Below are positions 14,624 through 20,261 of a stretch of 20,261 nt of DNA, in pieces. Under the pieces are notes generated by a model. It was not told where the DNA came from. It saw only the letters and a program-made list of their open reading frames with translations, and did no database searches. The translations under genes were made by a program, and so were the position numbers. Source of the DNA: A37T11 sp964546645 (lineage in GTDB: Bacteria > Bacteroidota > Bacteroidia > Sphingobacteriales > Sphingobacteriaceae); NCBI GenBank assembly GCA_964546645.1, contig CAZJKM010000048.1:1-20261 (forward strand), in the 5' to 3' direction. How positions within the stretch are numbered: the first letter of the stretch is position 1; each line of letters starts with the position of its first letter.

Positions 14624-15070
14624 ATGAATATAATGAAAATAAACACATTTATTTCGGGCGCACTGGCGATCTCGTTACTGGCGGGAGCCTGTGGCGGCAA
14701 TCAGAAAGCCGGTTCAGATAACGAGCAAGCCGAAAATGAGGTGCTGGCTGAAGGAACGGCTATTATTACACTACACGGTGGAGATACATTTGATTTTGGC
14801 ACTGTAAAACAGGGTAAAAAAGTGACCCATGATTTTACATTTACAAATACCGGTAGCCAGCCACTGATCATTGCTGATGTGCAGGCCACCTGCGGATGTA
14901 CGACACCGGAATACACGAAGACACCGGTTAATCCCGGTGACGATGGCCTCATCAAAGTGGTATATGATACCAGCGACCAGGGTGAGGGAGCAAAGCAAAA
15001 GACAGTGACCGTTACTTCCAACGCGGCTGAAGCGCTGCTAATGCTGCATATTAAAGGAACAGTAAATTAA
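14624..15070 (+). CDS. DUF1573 lipoprotein
   Basis: This 148-residue protein has a signal peptide with a lipobox (LAGAC, about residue 25), a Gly/Asn/Glu-rich linker and one DUF1573 domain. The domain has FDFGTVKQGKKVTHDFTFTN and the conserved ATCGCTTPEY motif, and ends in a beta-strand KGTVN. The fold is an Ig-like beta sandwich (ASPM/SPD-2/Hydin-like). It is exported and probably anchored in the envelope. The molecular role is not established. It is tightly linked to nusB (2 bases after its stop). A second in-frame ATG at 14633 could be the start, shortening it by three residues. Confidence 0.85.
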   Translation: MNIMKINTFISGALAISLLAGACGGNQKAGSDNEQAENEVLAEGTAIITLHGGDTFDFGTVKQGKKVTHDFTFTNTGSQPLIIADVQATCGCTTPEYTKTPVNPGDDGLIKVVYDTSDQGEGAKQKTVTVTSNAAEALLMLHIKGTVN

Positions 15071-15110
15071 CATTTTATATCATTCATATCAACAATAAAT
15101 AAAACCATAC

Positions 15111-15431
15111 ATGATTGCAACAGCCATTTTATTACAGGCCGAGGGGGGAAATGCCCTCATGAGTTTTCTGCCGATGATCCTGATCGTCGTGGTATTTTAC
15201 TTTTTCATGATCCGGCCGCAGATGAAAAAAGCAAAGGAACATAAAAAGTATATTGAGGAACTACGGGTTAACGACAAGGTAGTAACGTCATCAGGCATTC
15301 ATGGCCGTATTGTAGAGATGGGCGATACGACGTTCCTGATCGACGTCGGTGGCGGCACAAAGATCCGGTTTGACCGGTCCGCTATTTCCCTTGATGCTTC
15401 GAAAGCACAAAACACAACAGCTGCAAAATAA
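15111..15431 (+). CDS. yajC: Preprotein translocase subunit YajC
   Basis: This 106-residue protein has one transmembrane helix near its N-terminus (about residues 17-33) followed directly by the family motif MIRPQMKKAKEHKKYIEEL. Its small cytoplasmic domain has the conserved VVTSSGIHGRI. YajC associates with SecDF to assist the Sec translocon, but secDF is not in this window. It lies 40 bases after the DUF1573 gene, with an A-rich leader and no clear Shine-Dalgarno sequence, which is normal for the phylum. A hairpin terminator follows. Confidence 0.93.
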   Translation: MIATAILLQAEGGNALMSFLPMILIVVVFYFFMIRPQMKKAKEHKKYIEELRVNDKVVTSSGIHGRIVEMGDTTFLIDVGGGTKIRFDRSAISLDASKAQNTTAAK

Positions 15432-15465
15432 GCAGCGGGAAACCATCGTTATCGATTATTTTACT

Positions 15466-15500
15466 GCGGCCGGGTATACTTACTACTACCCGGCTGTTTT
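15466..15500 (+). terminator. Rho-independent terminator between yajC and the ybbR-like gene
   Basis: GCCGGGTA (15469-15476) pairs with TACCCGGC (15487-15494). Three weaker outer pairs, including two G-U, extend the stem to 15466/15497. The loop is 10 bases and a TTTT run follows. It ends 12 bases before the next start codon, so it may only reduce read-through into the downstream genes. Confidence 0.65.
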
Positions 15501-15511
15501 AGTACATAGAC

Positions 15512-16459
15512 ATGGCCGGATTGGATTTAAATAAGCATCAGCAACGCAAAGTAAGCTTGTTTGCCATCTGTATCCTCGTATCTGCATTGGTATGGGCTGT
15601 GTTTGCCATGTCCAACAATTATATCTACCGGATAGAGGCACCGGTGGAATACGTGAATGCTCCGGAAAAAAAGGCATTCCATCCGTTACAATCGGATACT
15701 GTCACCTTACAGGTAGAAGGCAGTGGCTGGCAACTGCTGTTCTCGCGGTTACGCCTGCCCTCCAAGTTGGTCCAGGTAGATATCAGCGCGCTCAGAAACA
15801 GGAACTGGGTGTCTTTTTCCAGCCAGCTGGGTTATATTAACCGGCAGTTTGATGCCACGCAGCGCATTGTCTCTGTTTCGCCGGATACGTTGTATTTTGA
15901 TTTTTCGCGGCAGTCCTCTAAAAAAGTACCCGTTAAACTGAACAGCCACCTGGTGTTCCGGCCTCAGTATGACATTATCGATACCATCCGGTTGTCGCCT
16001 GCCTATGTCACACTGACGGGCCCGCTGGACGACCTGGCCGGTATTGACCATTGGGAAACGGACACGCTGCGTGCCCGTCATGTAAATGCTGACCTGAAGG
16101 CGCATGTCGGGCTTGAAAGGAAACGGCAAACCAATATTAATATGTATCCTGCTGCGATTGAAGTGACGGTGCCAGTGGGAGAGGTAACGGAGAAAGTGCT
16201 TGACCTGCCGGTGAAAGTGGAGCACGGGGAGCGGTATTCCGCTGTCAAGTTACTGCCCGAGAAAGTAAGGCTGACCGTCATGGTGTCGCTGCGTGATTTT
16301 GCCAGGACCACTCCCGACTCTTTCGAAGCGGTGGTGGACCTGAACGACTGGATCAACCGGAGGATCTCCAGTTTACCGGTACTGATTACACGTTCGCCTG
16401 ATTTTTGCCGTATTCTTAAAATTGAACCGCAGAATGTTGATTTTCTGGTAAGGAAGTAA
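15512..16459 (+). CDS. YbbR/CdaR-like protein
   Basis: This 315-residue protein has an N-terminal membrane anchor (residues about 15-33, LFAICILVSALVWAVFAM) and an extracytoplasmic region of beta-rich YbbR repeats, each with a strand-rich core such as TVTLQVEGSGW and SPAYVTLTGPLDDL. In Firmicutes, YbbR (CdaR) regulates the diadenylate cyclase CdaA. Here no cdaA is nearby, so that role is not implied. The position, between yajC and coaE, looks like a conserved arrangement in this phylum, but I state that from memory. The start ATG follows the terminator, and the stop is 3 bases from coaE. Confidence 0.8.
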   Translation: MAGLDLNKHQQRKVSLFAICILVSALVWAVFAMSNNYIYRIEAPVEYVNAPEKKAFHPLQSDTVTLQVEGSGWQLLFSRLRLPSKLVQVDISALRNRNWVSFSSQLGYINRQFDATQRIVSVSPDTLYFDFSRQSSKKVPVKLNSHLVFRPQYDIIDTIRLSPAYVTLTGPLDDLAGIDHWETDTLRARHVNADLKAHVGLERKRQTNINMYPAAIEVTVPVGEVTEKVLDLPVKVEHGERYSAVKLLPEKVRLTVMVSLRDFARTTPDSFEAVVDLNDWINRRISSLPVLITRSPDFCRILKIEPQNVDFLVRK

Positions 16460-16462
16460 AAG

Positions 16463-17047
16463 ATGCTGAAAGTAGGTGTAACAGGGGGAATAGGAAGCGG
16501 AAAGACGACGGTCTGCCGTATCTTCAAAGCATTGGGAATCCCTGTGTTTGATGCCGACAACGCGGCAAAGGTACTGATGGAAAAGGACCCGGAACTGGTA
16601 ACCGCTATCAGGGAAGCATTTGGTGACGAGGCCTACCTGTCAGATGGTACGCTGAACCGCCGTTACCTGGCCGGAAAAGTATTTACGGATGAGACGGAGC
16701 TGGCACGCCTGAATGCACTGGTGCACCCGGCCACTATCCGGGCGGCTGAGGAATGGGCCACCCGGCAGCAGGCTCCTTACACGGTAAAAGAAGCCGCGTT
16801 GTTATTTGAAAGCGGATCCTATCGGCATAATGACATCAATATATTGGTTACCGCACCTGAACCAGTCCGTATACAACGCGTGATGGAGCGGGATGGTGTT
16901 ACAGAAGCAGAGGTCAGGGCCAGGATTGCCCGGCAACTCAGTGACGGGGAGAAAGCAAAGAAGGCCGACTATACCATCATCAACGACGGAAAGACGGCGG
17001 TCATTCCCCAGGTACTTGCTTTGCATAAACAATTTACCAACTCATAA
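16463..17047 (+). CDS. coaE: Dephospho-CoA kinase
   Basis: CoaE phosphorylates the 3'-hydroxyl of dephospho-CoA ribose, the last step of coenzyme A synthesis. The 194-residue protein opens with the P-loop GGIGSGKTT (residues 8-16) and has a DADNAAK motif (31-37) for substrate binding. It also has the lid-like HPATIRAAEEW region and a C-terminal NDG motif. Length and layout match the family. The ATG lies 3 bases after the ybbR-like stop and is preceded by a purine-rich AGGAAGTAAAAG that could act as a ribosome-binding site. The next gene begins 1-28 bases downstream. Confidence 0.94.
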   Translation: MLKVGVTGGIGSGKTTVCRIFKALGIPVFDADNAAKVLMEKDPELVTAIREAFGDEAYLSDGTLNRRYLAGKVFTDETELARLNALVHPATIRAAEEWATRQQAPYTVKEAALLFESGSYRHNDINILVTAPEPVRIQRVMERDGVTEAEVRARIARQLSDGEKAKKADYTIINDGKTAVIPQVLALHKQFTNS

Positions 17048-17048
17048 C

Positions 17049-17999
17049 TTGGATATACGGCAGGATTTTCTCCGAATGACACCCGAGGGCCTGTACTGCC
17101 CGTACGGGCAATTTTACGTGGATCCGCAACAGCCGGTCAGGCAGGCGGTGGTGTCACACGCACATGGCGACCATGCGGTTCCCGGGCACGGTACTACCTG
17201 GTGTACACCGGCAACCGCTGCTTTTATGGCCTGCCGGTATGCCAAACAGGCCCGGACGATTTTCTCGGAACAGGTGTTCGGGCAGTCCTTCCATATCGGT
17301 GGGGTGGAACTGTGTTTCTATCCGGCGGGGCATATACTGGGTTCTGCCCAGATCCTGTTCCGGTACGCCGGTGTGCGTTACCTGTATACCGGCGATTATA
17401 AGCTGCAGCCGGATGACACCTGTGAGCCGCTCGTAGCGGTACAGGCGGATGTACTGATCACGGAAAGCACGTTTGCTGATCCCGCCGTCCGCCACCCCGA
17501 CCCGATCACCGAGATAGAGAAGCTGAGGGAAAGGCCACAGAACATCTTACTGGGGACCTATGCCTTGGGAAAGGCGCAACGGCTGACCGCACTGATCAAT
17601 GCCTGCTGTCCTGACCGAACGGTATTGGTCCATCACAATATCCTGCCATTGCACCGGTTATACGACCAGCTATGGACCAAGGAGCTCCGTTACCAACCGT
17701 ATGACCGCCGGCTGATGAAAACACATCCGGAGGGGTTTGTTTACCTGGTGCCTCCGATGACGTTTAATAGTTATTTCAGGGCCACGGCTGTCCTGCGGGT
17801 ATTTGCCTCCGGGTGGCACCATCTCCATCACCAGAATGACCTGGCATTGGTGATTTCTGACCATGCTGACTGGACGGATATCCTGGCCTATATTGAACAG
17901 GTTAACCCACGTGAAATATGGACCGTTCACGGGCGTGGCACCTCCCTGCAGGCACATTTTTCCGGAAAGATCCCCGTCCGTTTACTGGACGACCGCTGA
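17049..17999 (+). CDS. MBL-fold exonuclease, 'ligase-associated' type
   Basis: This 316-residue metallo-beta-lactamase/beta-CASP-like hydrolase has the metal-binding motif HAHGDH (His37, His39, Asp41, His42). It also has an AGHILGSAQ segment, TGDYKLQPDD, ITESTF, and the later GTYALGKAQRL and SDHADW motifs of the ligase-associated DNA exonuclease family. The usual partners, an ATP-dependent DNA ligase and a DEXH helicase, are absent from this window. The start is uncertain. TTG 17049, one base after the coaE stop, gives the N-terminal length I expect for the family, while ATG 17076 gives 307 residues. A nuclease activity on DNA ends is inferred from the family, not shown. Confidence 0.82.
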   Translation: MDIRQDFLRMTPEGLYCPYGQFYVDPQQPVRQAVVSHAHGDHAVPGHGTTWCTPATAAFMACRYAKQARTIFSEQVFGQSFHIGGVELCFYPAGHILGSAQILFRYAGVRYLYTGDYKLQPDDTCEPLVAVQADVLITESTFADPAVRHPDPITEIEKLRERPQNILLGTYALGKAQRLTALINACCPDRTVLVHHNILPLHRLYDQLWTKELRYQPYDRRLMKTHPEGFVYLVPPMTFNSYFRATAVLRVFASGWHHLHHQNDLALVISDHADWTDILAYIEQVNPREIWTVHGRGTSLQAHFSGKIPVRLLDDR

Positions 18000-18044
18000 T
18001 CTCCTGCATACAAATTGCATAAATAAAATTTTATACCGTTATTT

Positions 18045-18521
18045 ATGAGCAAAAAAGTTCAGAGAAAGATGAGGATCGAAGAAGAGATCAATGGCCGTTT
18101 TGAAAGCGAATACCATAAAACGGCCCTGAATATCATGTTTACGAACAATTGGCTCACGGGGTTACTGAAACAGCGGACAGACAAGGTAAAGATCACCTTG
18201 CAACAGTATAATATTCTTCGCATTCTGAGGGGGCAACACCCCAGTCCGGCCACGGTAAACCTGCTGAAAGAACGGATGCTGGACAGGATGTCGGATGTAT
18301 CCCGCATTATTGACCGGCTCGTTCAGAAAGAACTGGTGTCACGTTGTACCAGCAACCGCGATCGCAGGGCAGTGGATGTCCTGATTACGGACAAAGGCCT
18401 GGAGGTGCTGTCGCAGCTCGATGAAGCCATGAAAATCACCAATGTGCTGGATGAATACCTGACCCCCAAAGAATGTGAAACACTGAACCGGTTGCTGGAT
18501 AAAATGCGCGGAACCGTTTAG
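18045..18521 (+). CDS. MarR-family transcriptional regulator
   Basis: This 158-residue winged-helix protein has helical flanks (about residues 20-45 and 125-158) and a DNA-binding core (about 50-115). The recognition helix is near DRMSDVSRIIDRLVQKELV and the beta-wing is RCTSNRDRRAVDVLITDKG. The RRAVDV...T wing pattern is typical of MarR. These are usually dimeric repressors that release DNA on binding a small ligand. The target and ligand are unknown. The stop codon overlaps that of the convergent ZIP gene, so the two transcripts are antisense at their ends. Confidence 0.9.
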   Translation: MSKKVQRKMRIEEEINGRFESEYHKTALNIMFTNNWLTGLLKQRTDKVKITLQQYNILRILRGQHPSPATVNLLKERMLDRMSDVSRIIDRLVQKELVSRCTSNRDRRAVDVLITDKGLEVLSQLDEAMKITNVLDEYLTPKECETLNRLLDKMRGTV

Positions 18522-19264
18522 TGATGGTGATGCAGGTGTGCATCCGCAAAAAACAGGAAATTCAGTAAGGACACCGCGATCCCCAACAAGACGGCTATCA
18601 GTTTCTGCCGGTTAAAATGATGATGGTCTGCCGATGATGATTCAAACAGGATGGTGGTGGAAATATGCAGGAAGATACCGATGACGACGGCCATGATCCG
18701 GCCGAAATACTGTTCCAGGTTACCCAGGCTTCCGGCACTGATGCTGTAACTCAGGATATACCCCAACGGGGTAGCTGCCGCGAAAATCAGTAACAGCAGG
18801 GTGATCTGCGCTTTCGACAGCCGCGTCTGTAATAACAGGCTTCCTAAGGCAAAAGCAGCCGGTATATGATGCAGGGCGATGCCGAACACCAATTCGTTCT
18901 GATGAGCCTGGTGGGCAACCGGCATCCCCTCCAGGAAGGCATGCAGGCACAGGCTTATCATGATACCTAACGGAAAGGCACCCGCCTTATCATGATGATG
19001 GATATGGCCGTGCTCAATTCCCTTGGAGAACTGCTCCAGTAACAACTGGAACAGAAAGCCACCCAAAACATATAACCCGATCGTTTCTTCCGCATGGCGA
19101 TACACGTGTGGCATCAGGTGTAACACCGCTATGGAGAATAAATAGGCTCCGCTGAAAGCCAATATAAATTTCAGCACACGGGTATTGTCGCGCCGGAAAA
19201 AGAAAACGGCTGCCCCTCCCATAAAAGCGGACAGAAAAAGAATGCTAATGACCAGCGGATTCAT
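18518..19264 (-). CDS. ZIP-family metal transporter
   Basis: This 248-residue inner-membrane protein has about eight hydrophobic segments. The ZIP signature region is in the middle: CLHAFLEGMPVAHQ (transmembrane helix 4) and HHIPAAFALG (helix 5), whose histidines and glutamate form the metal path. A histidine-rich cytoplasmic loop EHGHIHHHDK (about 84-93), a second cluster ADHHHF and the C-terminal HLHHHH could bind zinc or another divalent metal. Import of Zn2+ (or Fe2+/Mn2+) is the usual role. The ATG at 19264 lies inside the PAP2 gene (20-base overlap), so both are translated from one mRNA. Confidence 0.9.
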   Translation of the reverse strand: MNPLVISILFLSAFMGGAAVFFFRRDNTRVLKFILAFSGAYLFSIAVLHLMPHVYRHAEETIGLYVLGGFLFQLLLEQFSKGIEHGHIHHHDKAGAFPLGIMISLCLHAFLEGMPVAHQAHQNELVFGIALHHIPAAFALGSLLLQTRLSKAQITLLLLIFAAATPLGYILSYSISAGSLGNLEQYFGRIMAVVIGIFLHISTTILFESSSADHHHFNRQKLIAVLLGIAVSLLNFLFFADAHLHHHH

Positions 19265-19829
19265 CTGATAAGTCGGGTTGGAAATAATTGAAGGTCCGGC
19301 CGGTCAGCCATCCGATCAGGCTACCCAGCAAGGCACCGGTCAGGATATCAATCGGGTAATGGACACCCACATACACCTGTGAAAAGCTGATGGACGCTGC
19401 CCAGAGCAGGCATAGCCAGGTAATGTGTTTCCATCGCTTCCGGAACACCATGATGAGGAACAAGGCCAGTGCAAAATGGTTGGTGGCATGCGATGAAGGA
19501 AAACTGAAACCACTGCCACAACGGATGCGGCTGCTGATCTCTTCTTTGAAAACCATGTCGTTACATGGCCGGATCCTTGCTGCTAACGGTTTGATAACGG
19601 AAGAGGATACGGAATCTGAAATGCCGAATGTGATTAAAAAGAACAACATCATGATGATGCCCCGCTTCCGGTAATTCCGTATCGTAAAAATCAGGATAAA
19701 CAAATACAGCGGTGCCCATGTCCAGGGGTTGCGGAGATGCGGCAGCAGCCAGTCAAAAAACGGGTTCGACATCCCCTGGTTGATCAGCAGGAACAGGTCC
19801 TGGTCAAATTGTATCAGCTGGTCAAACAT
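19245..19829 (-). CDS. PAP2-family membrane phosphatase
   Basis: This 194-residue protein has six or so hydrophobic segments and the three phosphatase motifs. C1 is Lys80 to Arg87-Pro88 (KPLAARIRP), C2 is PSSH (111-114), and C3 is S150-Q151...His157...Asp161. C3 has Gln151 where the consensus has Arg. The catalytic His114 and His157 are present. Family members dephosphorylate lipids such as phosphatidate, phosphatidylglycerophosphate or undecaprenyl diphosphate at the outer face of the inner membrane. The start ATG at 19829 is preferred over an upstream TTG (19844). It precedes and overlaps the ZIP gene. Confidence 0.88.
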   Translation of the reverse strand: MFDQLIQFDQDLFLLINQGMSNPFFDWLLPHLRNPWTWAPLYLFILIFTIRNYRKRGIIMMLFFLITFGISDSVSSSVIKPLAARIRPCNDMVFKEEISSRIRCGSGFSFPSSHATNHFALALFLIMVFRKRWKHITWLCLLWAASISFSQVYVGVHYPIDILTGALLGSLIGWLTGRTFNYFQPDLSDESAGH

Positions 19830-19852
19830 GCTTTCTAAAATCAATCAAGTTG

Positions 19853-19860
19853 CAAAGATA
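19853..19860 (-). promoter_or_regulatory. Putative -7 box for the PAP2-ZIP operon
   Basis: The minus strand reads TATCTTTG, an exact TAnnTTTG match, 23 bases before the ATG at 19829. Confidence 0.55.
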
Positions 19861-19926
19861 GTTTTTTTCTCAATCAACCGTATGCGTAAATTAATGGAAT
19901 AATCGGTCGTTTCATCTTTAAATAGC

Positions 19927-19934
19927 TACTTTTG
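19927..19934 (+). promoter_or_regulatory. Putative -7 box for the glmM-like gene
   Basis: TACTTTTG matches TAnnTTTG, 49 bases before the ATG at 19984. It lies back to back with the PAP2 box in a 154-base divergent region. Confidence 0.5.
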
Positions 19935-19983
19935 GCCGTATAAGAAAAATAATAACGATCACTACCTGTATATTGTACATCGT

Positions 19984-20261
19984 ATGACACTGATAAAATC
20001 AATTTCCGGCATCAGAGGCACCATCGGCGGGGTTTCGGGCGATGCGCTGACACCTGTTGATGTGGTTAAATTCACGGCCGCTTTCGGCCATTATATACGC
20101 CGGGCTTCCGGGAAAAACCGCATAGTGATCGGCCGTGATGCCCGCATCTCAGGTGAGATGGTGCGTCATCTTGTAGCCGGAACGCTGCAGGGGATGGGCA
20201 TGGATGTGATTGACCTGGGGCTTTCAACGACCCCGACGGTTGAAATAGCGGTCCCGGCAGA
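19984..20261 (+). CDS. glmM: Phosphoglucosamine mutase-like protein (partial, N-terminal)
   Basis: The frame starts with ATG and runs off the window, giving 92 complete codons. It begins TLIKSISGIRGTIGG, then has VKFTAAFGHYI and the conserved GRDARISGEM of alpha-D-phosphohexomutases. These enzymes interconvert glucosamine-6-phosphate and glucosamine-1-phosphate (GlmM) or mannose phosphates. The opening SISGIRGT and the length so far favour GlmM. The catalytic serine loop (TASHNP type) lies beyond the right edge and cannot be checked, so phosphomannomutase remains possible. Confidence 0.85.
   Translation, partial: MTLIKSISGIRGTIGGVSGDALTPVDVVKFTAAFGHYIRRASGKNRIVIGRDARISGEMVRHLVAGTLQGMGMDVIDLGLSTTPTVEIAVPA

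Overview
The window looks like a chromosomal, mostly housekeeping stretch from a Bacteroidota genome, probably Chitinophagaceae-like (the family is an inference). Three things support this. Copies of the Bacteroidota -7 promoter hexad TAnnTTTG sit just before many start codons. The NusB protein is over 300 residues long. The gene repertoire also fits: MqnC of the futalosine menaquinone route, a DUF1573 lipoprotein, and a stand-alone MBL-fold 'ligase-associated' exonuclease. I see no tRNA, rRNA, CRISPR array, transposase or phage gene.

Left part (1-7100). The window opens with the tail of an unidentified + strand gene, followed by a strong hairpin terminator. Next come a tiny protein with a very acidic tail and scpB, both on the minus strand. 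scpB lies directly behind mqnC, whose stop codon abuts the scpB start. mqnC diverges from mtaB (tRNA ms2t6A methylthiotransferase), and both have a -7 box only 7 bases before the start codon. mtaB is followed by an NlpC/P60 lipoprotein, an unlisted 42-residue membrane protein, a DnaQ-like exonuclease and a NUDIX hydrolase. An AI-2E-family permease converges on these.

Middle (7150-12500). RNase R and a fused ABC exporter lie on the minus strand. A 383-base gap then leads to a short leucine-rich-repeat lipoprotein with a cysteine ladder. A 41-43 bp imperfect direct repeat stands on each side of this gene, which suggests it was added as a cassette upstream of the next gene.

Right part (12500-20261). 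A leucine-dehydrogenase-like gene lacks the catalytic lysine. It precedes a dense + strand run: nusB, a DUF1573 lipoprotein, yajC, a YbbR/CdaR-like gene, coaE and an MBL exonuclease. These cover transcription antitermination, secretion, envelope and coenzyme A. A MarR regulator follows, and its stop codon overlaps the stop of a ZIP metal transporter. The ZIP gene is itself overlapped by an upstream PAP2 phosphatase gene. The window ends inside a glmM-like phosphoglucosamine mutase gene.

The most unusual items are the Lys-to-Asn change in the leucine-dehydrogenase homologue, the repeat-flanked LRR cassette with its internal perfect hairpin, the near-leaderless gene starts, and the 42-residue GTG-start membrane protein. 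I found no clear multi-gene system that is entirely new.
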